DNA of 64,000 bases from contig NZ_UWOT01000001.1 in NCBI RefSeq assembly GCF_900604535.1, positions 1-64,000 of the forward strand, written 5' to 3'. This document shows positions 1 through 8,840 of the stretch, in pieces (position 1 is the first letter of the stretch; each line of letters begins with the position of its first letter). The notes beneath the pieces were generated by a model, which was not told the origin of the DNA, made no database searches, and saw nothing but the letters and a program-made list of their open reading frames with translations. The translations under genes and the position numbers were made by a program. This DNA comes from Romboutsia_E sp900604535 (GTDB lineage Bacteria > Bacillota > Clostridia > Peptostreptococcales > Peptostreptococcaceae).

Positions 1-152
1 CTTGTATACTATATGAATAATATTATTAGTGTTTACTTTATATAAAAACATTACTTAATCTTCTCTACTTACCATTAAATAGCCTTCTAGATATTAACTT
101 TATTTTTAGTATTATTTCATAAAAATTCGATTTAGTTTTTAAAGTTAACATA

Positions 153-200
153 AAAAAAGAAAGTCTTTATGTTGTCTTATACACAAAAACTTTCTTTTTT
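153..200. terminator. Stem-loop terminator in the left-edge gap
   Basis: Twelve-base arms (153-164, AAAAAAGAAAGT; 189-200, its exact complement) with A and T runs on both sides can act in either direction. It probably ends transcription arriving from the left, or the AIM24 gene on the minus strand. I see no gene or other clear element in the rest of 1-397. Confidence 0.6.
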
Positions 201-397
201 ATAAACTTAATCTACTTTTAGGGAATTAAGTAAAAATTAATGAGCCTGCACTACATCCAAGTATCTTTATACTTATATCTTGGTTTTGTATCAAATATGC
301 TACTGCAAATATATTATTTCTAAACTAAATATAATAATCTTTTGCATTGTCAATAAGACTAAATCTATTACAGTTAGATATAATATACAATTAAAAT

Positions 398-1060
398 TTA
401 TCCATTCGTTGGTACTACTATGGGTTTCCTAGTCTGAATCCAAATTTTTCCTGGACCTCTAAATTTAGCAACAAATCCTTCACCACTTAGAAAAGATGAT
501 GCCAATCCGCCTCCAGCTAACTCTGTAGAAAATTCCATATCATTTTCCCATAATACTAGATGACTTGAATCTACAATATATTCTTCTCCTATACCTAAAT
601 TTATCTCATATATAGAACCGCAAGAATTTACAAATAAAGTACCTGATCCCACAGTTCTTAATCCAAATATACCTTCTCCACTACCAAATATACCTTTTAC
701 TTTAGCTTTAGTTTCTAATGTTATTCCTTCAGTACATGCTAGAAAATTTCCATTACTTATTCTATATTGCTTACTTCCATCTAATTCTACCTTTGTTATA
801 TCACCTGACATCGTAGGAGCTAGTAGTATTTCTCCATCTGATATTGCTTTGTACTCTTGAAGTAATGCAGACTCTCCTGACATAACTCTACCAAGCATTT
901 TGCCTATGCCTCCTGCCTTAACCTTAAGATCAAATGTTGGAGTCATAGCTACCATAGATCCTGCTTCCACTCTAAAAATATCTCCTCTATTTGCATTTAT
1001 TTTTAATATTCTGCTGTCTCCTTGACATAATAGTTCAAATTTATCTGTATTTTGATTCAT
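398..1060 (-). CDS. AIM24 family protein (TIGR00266)
   Basis: A 220-residue protein of the AIM24/TIGR00266 family, a widespread beta-rich family named after a yeast mitochondrial protein; its bacterial role is not established. Family signs are an early EAGSMVAM segment, many glycines, and a C-terminal block RGPGKIWIQTR followed by a short tail. No signal peptide or membrane segment is visible, so it is probably cytoplasmic. The ATG follows a good GGGGG ribosome site (about 1067-1072). It is monocistronic and divergent from the next gene. The family assignment is fairly sure; the function is not. Confidence 0.8.
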   Translation of the reverse strand: MNQNTDKFELLCQGDSRILKINANRGDIFRVEAGSMVAMTPTFDLKVKAGGIGKMLGRVMSGESALLQEYKAISDGEILLAPTMSGDITKVELDGSKQYRISNGNFLACTEGITLETKAKVKGIFGSGEGIFGLRTVGSGTLFVNSCGSIYEINLGIGEEYIVDSSHLVLWENDMEFSTELAGGGLASSFLSGEGFVAKFRGPGKIWIQTRKPIVVPTNG

Positions 1061-1339
1061 AACTACCCCCTATTATCTATGATAAATTTATAATATCAGT
1101 TATGCTATTTCATATCAATCTAAACAATGTTACAGTATTGTAAATTAATATATTACGTATATATTTATTTAAGTATATATCTAAAATATAATTTCTATTT
1201 ACATTCATTTAAATATATATTTTTAACAGATATTAAATATATTTTTGTAATAAAATGTAAATCTAATTGTTATATTTTTTATCTTTTTCTATTATATAAT
1301 ATATTTATACATATATTATTCATTAATCAGGGGGGTAAA

Positions 1340-2110
1340 ATGAAAATATCAAAGCTAACTTTAATACTTATTCCTATAATAAGCGTTTTTCTTATCATAT
1401 TTTATAAATTAAACACTAAAAGTATAATGTCTACTGCTATGGAAATCGAAAATTACAATATAGATATTATAAATTCAACATTATATGAAGATTATCTACT
1501 AACTAAGTATACTGTTGAAACTTTAGATGGATCTCAAATATCTGAGGATACAGCTAAAGTAATTCCTAAAATAATTTTAAATAATTCTAATTGTAACGAA
1601 ATTATTTTGGGTGAAAATGATTTATCTGAATTTAAAAGAGAAGTAACTTCTATATTTATACCTCTGAGCAAATCATTTAACTCTCTTAAAATAGAGTATC
1701 TAATCAAGTCATCTAATACTAACAATATTAAAAAATTAGTATTTAATAATGCTCTATTAAAATCGGATACAGAAAATAATCTATCTAAATATTATAATAT
1801 TAATAAGAAAATAGAGTTTAATGAATTTAATATTCAACTAAAGAGTTTACTTGTTGAAGATGATAAAGCACTCCTTTATTTCTTTACAGAAAACACTAAA
1901 TTAAATGAAGATAATTATATTGTAAAACTTAAATCTAATGATTTTGAAGATATTTTCTTTATTGAAAAAGTTAATAACTTAAAGGAAAAAAATCTGGCTC
2001 ATTACTATGTTCCTATGAATTATAATAGTGGTGATATTGACTTTAGCAATATTGAAATACATCTTATAAATGTTGATGATTATACTGAAACCTTAATATA
2101 TAATAATTAA
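1340..2110 (+). CDS. Membrane-anchored protein of unknown function
   Basis: The reading frame opens at 1127, but the ATG at 1340 is preceded by a strong GGGGGG ribosome site and begins a normal N-terminus, giving 256 residues. Residues about 4-22 form one hydrophobic helix after MKISK, with no lipobox cysteine, so the protein is probably anchored by an uncleaved signal and exposed outside. The remainder is hydrophilic, rich in Asn, Lys, Glu and Ile, and predicted to mix beta strands. I recognise no domain. It stands alone and ends in a perfect palindrome shared with the convergent leuB-like gene. Confidence 0.6.
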   Translation: MKISKLTLILIPIISVFLIIFYKLNTKSIMSTAMEIENYNIDIINSTLYEDYLLTKYTVETLDGSQISEDTAKVIPKIILNNSNCNEIILGENDLSEFKREVTSIFIPLSKSFNSLKIEYLIKSSNTNNIKKLVFNNALLKSDTENNLSKYYNINKKIEFNEFNIQLKSLLVEDDKALLYFFTENTKLNEDNYIVKLKSNDFEDIFFIEKVNNLKEKNLAHYYVPMNYNSGDIDFSNIEIHLINVDDYTETLIYNN

Positions 2111-2154
2111 AGTAGTGGCAAGATTTTATTAATAAAATCTTGCCACTACTTTAA
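2107..2154. terminator. Bidirectional terminator, 48-bp perfect palindrome
   Basis: Positions 2107-2130 and 2131-2154 are exact reverse complements (24-bp arms, no unpaired spacer), core GTAGTGGCAAGA. The left arm overlaps the stop codon of the plus-strand gene and the right arm ends 2 bp before the stop of the minus-strand leuB-like gene. Short T runs lie at both ends. It is best read as a shared terminator between convergent genes. Confidence 0.75.
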
Positions 2155-2156
2155 GT

Positions 2157-3278
2157 TTACATTGCTATTTTTCTCATATTATAATTATTTTTATTTGATT
2201 CTTTTATACAACTACAAATTAAATCTCCCATTTTATCTGTTCCAACTAATTTTGTACCTTCACTGTAAATATCTTCTGTTCTATATCCTCTATTAATAAC
2301 TTCTTCTATTGATTTTTCTATAATATTAGCTTCATCATCTAACTTAAATGAATATCTAAGCATAAGTGCAACTGATAATATAAGTCCAATCGGATTTGCT
2401 TTATTCTTTCCTATTATACTTTCATCTGGATGATGTAATTGATTTGGTGTAAATAGTCCTTTACCGTTAGAATCTATTTCAGCTGAAGGTAGCATACTTG
2501 CTGTACCTGTTATTTGACTAAGTTCATCAGCAAGTATATCACCAAACATATTAGAAGTAAGTATAACATCAAACTTATCCGGATTTAATATTACTTCCAT
2601 AGCTGCAGTATCCACAAGATGATGCTTAACTTTTATATTAGGGTAATTTTTTGATGTTTCATTTACTACATCCTTCCAAAGTTTAGAACTTGCTAATATA
2701 TTAGATTTATCTATACTTGAAACTTTTTTATTTCTTATAATAGCAGAAGAAAAAGCTCTATTTGCTGATTTTTTTATTATTTCTTCATTATAATATTCTA
2801 AGTCACTTGCTTCTCTACCAAATTTACCTGTATAAGATTTCTTTTCCCCACAAATTACACTCCCAGCCAAATCTCTTACAATAAGAATGTCTATACCTCT
2901 TGAAATTATATTATCTTTCAATGGAGAGAATTCTTTTAAGTTTTGATTTAATGTTATTGGTCTTAAATTAGAAGTTAAATTAAGAGCTTCCCTTATTTTT
3001 AAAATTGCCTTTACTGGTTTTTTACATAATGATACAGAATTCCACTTACTTCCTCCTACATTTCCTATTATTACAGCATCACTTTCTAAACAAGCTTCTA
3101 AACTTTCCTTCGGTAGTGGATCTCCAAACTTATCTACAGCTTCTCCTGCACCAACTACTTCCTCTATTTTAAAATTATGATTATATATATTTGAAATTGT
3201 ATTTAATACCTTTACTGCTTCCTTACTTATTTCAGGACCTATTCCATCCCCTTTTATTAATACAATCTTATAATTCAT
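2157..3278 (-). CDS. leuB: 3-isopropylmalate dehydrogenase-like protein, divergent
   Basis: A 373-residue member of the isopropylmalate/isocitrate dehydrogenase family, of normal LeuB length. The family reaction is NAD+-dependent oxidative decarboxylation of 3-isopropylmalate in leucine synthesis. Visible are the GDGIGPEI start, substrate arginines R96, R106 and R135, K191, and metal aspartates D223, D247 and D251 in FGDILADE. Two conserved parts are altered: the segment normally reading TGGIYFG is AGSVICG, so the catalytic tyrosine is Ile142, and the NAD-binding loop normally EPIHGSAPDIAG is TPNQLHHPDESIIG (278-290). The reading frame is intact. No leuA, leuC or leuD is nearby; a LysR gene is divergent. 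It could be a paralogue with a changed substrate or a weakened enzyme. Confidence 0.75.
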   Translation of the reverse strand: MNYKIVLIKGDGIGPEISKEAVKVLNTISNIYNHNFKIEEVVGAGEAVDKFGDPLPKESLEACLESDAVIIGNVGGSKWNSVSLCKKPVKAILKIREALNLTSNLRPITLNQNLKEFSPLKDNIISRGIDILIVRDLAGSVICGEKKSYTGKFGREASDLEYYNEEIIKKSANRAFSSAIIRNKKVSSIDKSNILASSKLWKDVVNETSKNYPNIKVKHHLVDTAAMEVILNPDKFDVILTSNMFGDILADELSQITGTASMLPSAEIDSNGKGLFTPNQLHHPDESIIGKNKANPIGLILSVALMLRYSFKLDDEANIIEKSIEEVINRGYRTEDIYSEGTKLVGTDKMGDLICSCIKESNKNNYNMRKIAM

Positions 3279-3389
3279 TAATCCGCTCTTTTATTTAATA
3301 TATAAATATTATTTTTAATTATTTTAACTTATATTTTCATAGTAAACTTAAATACTTATAATGTAAAATATATAAATTTATATATTCCT

Positions 3390-3407
3390 CATACAAAAAA
3401 ATGTATG
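3390..3407. promoter_or_regulatory. Candidate LysR-type operator
   Basis: CATACA-N6-TGTATG is a perfect inverted repeat in the gap between the leuB-like gene and the divergent LysR gene. Regulators of this family usually bind such interrupted dyads between themselves and the gene they control. The A-rich centre makes chance occurrence possible. Confidence 0.35.
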
Positions 3408-3497
3408 TATAAATGTTTTCCATCTAAATAAATGTATTTATATTTTTATAAAAGTTAAATATAATTTAGATTAGTAATTTATATAAAGGAGGATTTG

Positions 3498-4427
3498 ATG
3501 AATTCTAAAAAATTAAAATATATTATTACAATCGCTGAACTAAAAAGTATTTCAAAAGCCGCATCACATCTATTTATATCTCAACCATCACTAAGTAATA
3601 TAGTATCAAATATCGAAAAAGATTTAGGAGTTCAACTTTTTAATCGAACTACTAATCCAATTTCACTTACTTATGCTGGTGAAAGATATGTTGAAACAGC
3701 AAAAGAAATTCTAAGATTAGAACATAATCTAAAAAAAGAATTTAGTGATATTTCAAATATGAAAAAAGGAAAAATAACTCTAGGTATACCGTCTGTAAGA
3801 GGTACATATGTACTACCTTTTATATTACCTAGATTTTCAGAAAAATACCCAGGTATTGAAATTGAAATTATAGAAGGAGACTCTAACTTCTTAGAAGAAT
3901 CTTTAATTTCTGGGAAGGTTGACTTAGTTTTCACATCTCTACCAAGTAATAATAAGAAAATAACCTGTGAGGTTCTATACGAAGAAAAAGTAATGCTTGC
4001 ATCTAAAAAGGGGTATTTAGGAAAAGACTATTTACTTCCCAACACCTCAAATGTGATTGATATAAACAAGCTTAAAGATGTTGATTTTATACTAACTAAA
4101 AGAAATCACAGAATAAGAAATCTAACTGAAAGACTTTTTAATTTTTTTGATTTTAAACCAAATGTTATTTTAGAAACCTCTAATACTGCTACTGCATTTA
4201 GATTAGCAACGTCTGGCCTTGGAGTTTGTTTTGTTTCTGAAATGATTTTAAATACTACTAAAGCTATTTATGATTTTGATTTATTTCATTTAGAAAATAC
4301 ACCTATAAAATGGGATATTGCTGTTTTATATTTAAACAATTCTTATTTAAACATTGCTGAAAGATATTTTATAGATTTAGCCAAAAGTGTTTTGATTGAG
4401 AACTCTAAAAATGATATTAAAAATTAA
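3498..4427 (+). CDS. LysR family transcriptional regulator
   Basis: A 309-residue LysR-type regulator. An N-terminal winged helix-turn-helix (about 1-60, with the family pattern SKAASHLFISQPSLSNIV) is followed by a periplasmic-binding-protein-like effector domain (about 90-300, starting GKITLGIPS). ATG at 3498 is chosen because AAGGAGG lies 5 bases upstream; a TTG at 3495 is too close to it. It is divergent from the leuB-like gene across 219 bp containing a dyad, so control of that gene is likely. The effector cannot be deduced. Four cysteines or fewer are seen, with no sign of redox sensing. Confidence 0.85.
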   Translation: MNSKKLKYIITIAELKSISKAASHLFISQPSLSNIVSNIEKDLGVQLFNRTTNPISLTYAGERYVETAKEILRLEHNLKKEFSDISNMKKGKITLGIPSVRGTYVLPFILPRFSEKYPGIEIEIIEGDSNFLEESLISGKVDLVFTSLPSNNKKITCEVLYEEKVMLASKKGYLGKDYLLPNTSNVIDINKLKDVDFILTKRNHRIRNLTERLFNFFDFKPNVILETSNTATAFRLATSGLGVCFVSEMILNTTKAIYDFDLFHLENTPIKWDIAVLYLNNSYLNIAERYFIDLAKSVLIENSKNDIKN

Positions 4428-4431
4428 AATA

Positions 4432-4449
4432 GGGAGCTCTTATGCTCCC
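4432..4449 (+). terminator. Terminator after the LysR gene
   Basis: GGGAGC-TCTTAT-GCTCCC followed by ATTCTTTTTATT, 5 bp after the stop codon of the LysR gene. The stem is short (6 bp) but GC-rich compared with its surroundings. Confidence 0.65.
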
Positions 4450-4502
4450 ATTCTTTTTATTTATTTTTATAAATAATGCCATATAATTATAATCTAATAC
4501 AT

Positions 4503-5024
4503 TTAGATAATTTCTTCCCACCATGCAAAAGACATAATACAACCTCCACTTTGTTGAGTATTAATTATATATGCCTCTATTATATAGTTCATACCTGGAT
4601 ATAATATAACAGAACCCGATGGATTCCCTTTAAAGTTCTGATATGGACCAACAGAAAAAGTCTCTGGACTTATTCCTTCAATTATACTTATATCTTCGCC
4701 ATAATATATTTTGCCTAATTTTTTTAAATCTTTTTTATCACCTTTATTACCTGATGCTATATTATATGATTCAAATAAGTTTCCTTTTAGTCCAGACTGA
4801 TAGTATACATTTTCAACAAAAGGAACATCTGATAAGTTTGCTACTAATACTTTATTTACATATATTTTAGCACCAGAGTTTATTGGATTAGATAAAACAC
4901 CTACTGCATTAAGTCCTGGTTTGACCTTAATCACTCCAGTTTTACCTCTAAAGTATTTTTGCTGTTTATTTTGTATATATCCACTACTTATATCTGCAAT
5001 ATAATACGGATATGATTTATCCAT
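4503..5024 (-). CDS. Tandem unknown protein, copy 2
   Basis: A 173-residue protein I do not recognise. It starts MDKSYPYYIADISSGYI and is a clear paralogue of the gene directly upstream: both carry YY-x-D-SG-IQN, a K(Y/F)(Y/F)RGK block, (V/L)ANxSDV, a YYGEDI block, SGSVILYPGM and a tryptophan-rich end (SFAWWEE here). There is no signal peptide, membrane helix or cysteine cluster. Composition suggests a beta-sandwich, perhaps part of an external or spore structure, but this is a guess. It follows copy 1 by only 2 bp, so the two are cotranscribed and probably act together. Confidence 0.6.
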   Translation of the reverse strand: MDKSYPYYIADISSGYIQNKQQKYFRGKTGVIKVKPGLNAVGVLSNPINSGAKIYVNKVLVANLSDVPFVENVYYQSGLKGNLFESYNIASGNKGDKKDLKKLGKIYYGEDISIIEGISPETFSVGPYQNFKGNPSGSVILYPGMNYIIEAYIINTQQSGGCIMSFAWWEEII

Positions 5025-5026
5025 TT

Positions 5027-5593
5027 CTAATCACCCTCTACTATTTTTATAGGTTCTTCCCACCATATAAACGATACAATTCCTTCTCCTTCTTTAGTAG
5101 AATCAGATAAATAAAGTTCAATAACAACCTCCATGCCTGGATACAGTATTACCGATCCACTATCATCTCCTAGTAAATTACTATACGGTAGTATCATCGA
5201 TGTTCGTGTACTTACTCCGTTGCTTATTTTTATATCTTCTCCATAATATATTTCACTATGAGCTTTTGTATTTTTTCCATAAGGTGCATTACTTGATATT
5301 ATATTATTAGATTTGATTAAATTACCCGTCGCACTTGCCGAATAGTATATATTTTCAGTAACTACTACATCTGATATATTAGCTACGGTAGTATTATTAA
5401 CATATACAATAACCTCTGAATTTTTAGGATTTTTCAATGTAACAACAGAATTTACTCCTCTTTTGAGTTTTACAACTTCTGATTTTCCTCTATAATATTT
5501 ATTTTCATTATTTTGTATATGTCCACTACATACATCTGATACATAATAAGGGCTTAATTTTTTAATCCCACATTCATTGTACTGATTTTTCAT
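5027..5593 (-). CDS. Tandem unknown protein, copy 1
   Basis: The first of two paralogous genes; 188 residues from the ATG at 5593. An ATG 15 bases further upstream lies before the GGGGGA ribosome site, so the second ATG is the likely start. It shares the SPYYVSD-SGHIQN opening, KYYRGKSEVVK, YVNNTTVANISDV, IYYGEDIKIS, SGSVILYPGM and SFIWWEE ending with copy 2. No secretion signal or known catalytic motif is visible. The two copies have diverged widely while keeping aromatic and glycine positions, so the duplication is old and the structure is under selection. Confidence 0.6.
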   Translation of the reverse strand: MKNQYNECGIKKLSPYYVSDVCSGHIQNNENKYYRGKSEVVKLKRGVNSVVTLKNPKNSEVIVYVNNTTVANISDVVVTENIYYSASATGNLIKSNNIISSNAPYGKNTKAHSEIYYGEDIKISNGVSTRTSMILPYSNLLGDDSGSVILYPGMEVVIELYLSDSTKEGEGIVSFIWWEEPIKIVEGD

Positions 5594-5693
5594 ATCAATG
5601 TCCCCCATAAAATTTCTAAAAATTACTCAATATTATTATATGACTATATCTACAGAGAGTTCCTTTTACATTATATTCTGTATCTTGAATAAA

Positions 5694-5724
5694 AATAAGA
5701 TGTAAAAATAATTTACATCTTATT
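5694..5724 (-). terminator. Terminator of the glycerol-3-phosphate operon
   Basis: AATAAGATGTAAA and its exact complement, 13-bp arms with a 5-base loop, followed on the minus strand by TTTTATTC. It lies 14 bp beyond the DUF1667 stop codon. The gap 5609-5693 shows nothing else clear beyond the probable promoter region of the tandem pair. Confidence 0.7.
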
Positions 5725-5737
5725 CCTATAACGACAT

Positions 5738-6118
5738 TTATAATTTTTCTACAGTTTTTGCACTTACAATATTAACACCTGTGTTTAGTATATTTTTTAT
5801 TATTATATCTCCTACTTTTATCGGAGCATCTACTTTTATTTTATCTAGTTCTTTCATTACTTCAAACATCAAATTTTTTGATATTGATGATTCTGTTTTA
5901 ACTGGAAGTAAATGCAAATACGAATTTCCAAGCTTTACAGTGGTAGTTATAACTCTTTTGGGGTTTGTAAGCTCTTCTTTTGCATACTTTTCTCCCCTTT
6001 TACAATTATTCCCTTCTACTTTAAAATCGTCTCCTAAACATTCTACACTTAACTTACATCCCATTGGACAAACTATACATGTAAGTTCTTTTTTAGCTAA
6101 AACTTCTTCTAAACTCAT
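5738..6118 (-). CDS. DUF1667 cysteine-motif protein of the glp operon
   Basis: A 126-residue protein of the DUF1667 family, regularly found beside GlpA-type glycerol-3-phosphate dehydrogenase and a second flavoprotein in clostridia. The N-terminal third carries C-x2-C-x3-C (CIVCPMGC) and two further cysteines up to NNCKRGE, likely metal or Fe-S ligands; the C-terminal half is a small alpha-beta domain. It lies 1 bp after the flavoprotein gene, so translation is coupled. By position it may be the third, electron-transfer subunit in place of GlpC. This role is inferred from context. Confidence 0.75.
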   Translation of the reverse strand: MSLEEVLAKKELTCIVCPMGCKLSVECLGDDFKVEGNNCKRGEKYAKEELTNPKRVITTTVKLGNSYLHLLPVKTESSISKNLMFEVMKELDKIKVDAPIKVGDIIIKNILNTGVNIVSAKTVEKL

Positions 6119-6119
6119 T

Positions 6120-7364
6120 TTAAGCCTCCTCTACACTTACAGATATATTGCCTGTAATATTTTTTAATAAATCTTTACTTATATTAATACTTTCCATCTC
6201 GGATGGTATCATATGTTTTCTTTTCTTTTCTAAAATAATTTCATTATTGCTTTTTACAACGAGCTTTTTATTTTTATATATATTTCTTACTCTCATAAAT
6301 AAATTAACATCTTCATCATTTGATGTATCTATATTTTGAGGTACTATATACCCTATACCTTCTCCAGCTTCAGTACTCACTGTATCATTTTTTTCTAACT
6401 TACTTAGACAATACTTAGCTGCATTTCTACCAGCTATTCTACTTTCCTTTGTAACAAAATCAACTAAATCATGAACATGAACAACATTTCCACAAGCAAA
6501 AACGCCATCCAAATTAGTTGACATTGTATTATTAACAATAGGTCCACTAGTTCTCATATCTAAATTTACACCCGCACCTACACTTAGCTCATTTTCTGGT
6601 ATTAATCCTACTGATAATAAAACTGTATCACATTCTATAAATTCATCCTGATCTGGTATTGGATTTCTATTTTCATCTAGCTTTGATAAAGTTACTCCAC
6701 TAACCCTTTCTTTTCCATGTATATAACTTATAGATGTACTTAGTTTTAGAGGTATATTAAAATCATCTAGACACTGAACTATATTTCTAGTAAGACCACT
6801 TGAGTGAGGATTTATTTCTACAACTGCTTTTACCTTAGCACCTTCTAAAGTCATACGTCTAGCCATTATAAGACCTATATCTCCTGATCCATAAATAACT
6901 ACTTCTTTTCCTACCATATATCCTTCCATATTACTTAGTCTTTGAGCTGCCCCTGCGGTGTATACTCCAGCTGGTCTATATCCGGGAATATCTATAGCTC
7001 CTCTAGTTCTTTCTCTACATCCCATTGCCAAAACTATAGCATCAGCTTCTATATTTATTAATCCATCTTCTCCAATAGCTTCTATTGATTTATTTTCATT
7101 TATATTAAGTACCATTGTATTTAGCATGTAATCTATATTTTCTTTTTTTACCATTTCTATAAACTTACCTGCATACTCAGGTCCTGTTAGTTCTTCCTTA
7201 AATTCATGCAGTCCAAAGCCATTATGTATACACTGATTAAGTATTCCACCAAGTTCTCTATCTCTTTCTATTATAAGAACATTTTCTATACCATTTTTTT
7301 TAGCTTCAACTGCTGCTCCCAGTCCTGCTGGTCCCCCACCTATAATTACAATATTATATCTCAA
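6120..7364 (-). CDS. NAD(P)/FAD-dependent oxidoreductase of the glp operon
   Basis: A 414-residue flavoprotein of the pyridine nucleotide-disulfide reductase type. It has an N-terminal FAD-binding GGGPAGLGAA, a second dinucleotide-binding site around GSGDIGLIMA, and a C-terminal FAD motif ending in VFACGNVVHVHD, which is the arrangement seen in GlpB-like partners and noxA-type subunits. It overlaps the upstream dehydrogenase gene by 11 bp and precedes DUF1667 by 1 bp. Probably it takes electrons from glycerol-3-phosphate oxidation and passes them to NAD+ or another carrier; the acceptor cannot be read from sequence. Confidence 0.8.
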   Translation of the reverse strand: MRYNIVIIGGGPAGLGAAVEAKKNGIENVLIIERDRELGGILNQCIHNGFGLHEFKEELTGPEYAGKFIEMVKKENIDYMLNTMVLNINENKSIEAIGEDGLINIEADAIVLAMGCRERTRGAIDIPGYRPAGVYTAGAAQRLSNMEGYMVGKEVVIYGSGDIGLIMARRMTLEGAKVKAVVEINPHSSGLTRNIVQCLDDFNIPLKLSTSISYIHGKERVSGVTLSKLDENRNPIPDQDEFIECDTVLLSVGLIPENELSVGAGVNLDMRTSGPIVNNTMSTNLDGVFACGNVVHVHDLVDFVTKESRIAGRNAAKYCLSKLEKNDTVSTEAGEGIGYIVPQNIDTSNDEDVNLFMRVRNIYKNKKLVVKSNNEIILEKKRKHMIPSEMESINISKDLLKNITGNISVSVEEA

Positions 7365-8811
7365 CTAAATCACCCCTTAATTCTTTTACTTTTCCTAAAA
7401 CCACATTAGAATTTTCATAATCCTTTAATATTTCTTCAACAGGTACATTTAATTCTCTTGATAAAATCTCTATTACTCTAGGTCCACAAAATCCACCCTG
7501 ACATATTCCCATACCTGGTCTAACCCTTCTCTTAACTCCATCTACAGTTCTTGCTCCACAAGGTCTATTTATAGCATCTACTATTTCACCTTCTGTTACA
7601 CTTTCACATCTACAAATAATCTTTTTATATCTTTCATCCTTTTTTATTAATTCATTTTTTTCTTCTATACTCATTTGTGAAAACGCCTTATGCTTTTCTC
7701 TTATTGGATTAAAGTTTTCTTTTGTTTCTAATTCTAATCCTTCTTCTTTTAAAATCTCTATCACATATTCGCCAACAGCTGGTGCTGATGCTAATCCAGG
7801 TGATTCAATACCTCCAACATTTATAAAGTTCTTAGATATATCTGATGCAAATATACAAAAATCTCCTGTAGATGATGTTGCTCTAAGTCCTGCAAATGAT
7901 GTTATAGTTTTTCTAAAGTTTATATTTTCAATTGTTTTTTTAGACGCTTCTACAATTTCTTGTATACCATTTTTACTTGTAGTTATATCTTCCTTATCTT
8001 CAACTTCGTTAGCATTTGGACCAATCATTAAGTTTCCATGAACAGTTTGAGTAACTAATACTCCTTTTCCTTTTTCACTTGGACATTGGAATAATACATG
8101 ATTTGCAATCTTTCCTTCTGATTTATCAAGTATCTTATACTCACCTTTTCTAGGAATTATATAATATTCATTTCCTCCTATCATATTGTTTATTTTATCA
8201 GCATACACTCCTGCCGCATTTATTACATATTTAGACTTTATAATTCCTTGCGATGTCTTTATATTAAATATATCATCTTCTTTTTTTATATCTAATACTT
8301 CACTTTGAAGTTTCAATTCTACACCATTATTTATTGCATTTTCCATAAGTGCTATATTTAAGTTAAATGGACAAACAATACCTGCACTTTCACAAAGCAA
8401 AGCTCCAACTACATTTTTGTTAATATTTGGCTCTATAGAAATTACTTCTTCTCCAGTTAATAATTTAAGACCTTTAGAGTTATTTATTAATCCTCTTTTA
8501 TAAAGAGATTCAAGATGTTTTTTCTCCTCTTCATTAAATGCTAATACCAAAGATCCTATTTGCTTAAATTCTACTCTTAAATCATTACATAACTGTGGAT
8601 ATAACTCATTTCCCCTAACATTTAATTTAGCCTTTAAACTTCCTTCTTTAGCATCAAATCCACCATGTACTATAGCACTATTTGCCTTTGTTGTTCCTTG
8701 ACATACTTCAACTCCCTTTTCAATTACAATAACATTTATATCATATTTAGATAGCTCTCTTGCAATGGCACTACCTGTTATACCAGCTCCTATTACTGCT
8801 ATATCATACAT
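7354..8811 (-). CDS. glpA: Glycerol-3-phosphate dehydrogenase, GlpA type with [2Fe-2S] domain
   Basis: A 485-residue FAD-dependent dehydrogenase of the DAO family. It opens with the GAGITGSAIA nucleotide-binding fold and continues with the DAO catalytic domain (to about 360). The last 75 residues form a BFD-like [2Fe-2S] domain with four cysteines (CRCES then MGICQGGFCG). The layout matches anaerobic GlpA-like enzymes oxidising sn-glycerol-3-phosphate to dihydroxyacetone phosphate. It is the first gene of a three-gene operon with overlapping reading frames. A perfect promoter and a terminator hairpin precede it, suggesting antitermination control. An alternative name would be a related 2-hydroxyacid dehydrogenase, but the partners favour GlpA. 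Confidence 0.8.
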   Translation of the reverse strand: MYDIAVIGAGITGSAIARELSKYDINVIVIEKGVEVCQGTTKANSAIVHGGFDAKEGSLKAKLNVRGNELYPQLCNDLRVEFKQIGSLVLAFNEEEKKHLESLYKRGLINNSKGLKLLTGEEVISIEPNINKNVVGALLCESAGIVCPFNLNIALMENAINNGVELKLQSEVLDIKKEDDIFNIKTSQGIIKSKYVINAAGVYADKINNMIGGNEYYIIPRKGEYKILDKSEGKIANHVLFQCPSEKGKGVLVTQTVHGNLMIGPNANEVEDKEDITTSKNGIQEIVEASKKTIENINFRKTITSFAGLRATSSTGDFCIFASDISKNFINVGGIESPGLASAPAVGEYVIEILKEEGLELETKENFNPIREKHKAFSQMSIEEKNELIKKDERYKKIICRCESVTEGEIVDAINRPCGARTVDGVKRRVRPGMGICQGGFCGPRVIEILSRELNVPVEEILKDYENSNVVLGKVKELRGDLVEI

Positions 8812-8840
8812 ACTTTTACCCCCATATTTATATTAGTTTT

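Noticed and set aside
1127..1339. N-terminal extension of the anchored unknown protein
   Set aside because: It is translated AT-rich leader of Ile/Tyr/Phe; the ATG at 1340 has a perfect ribosome site and a normal signal anchor.
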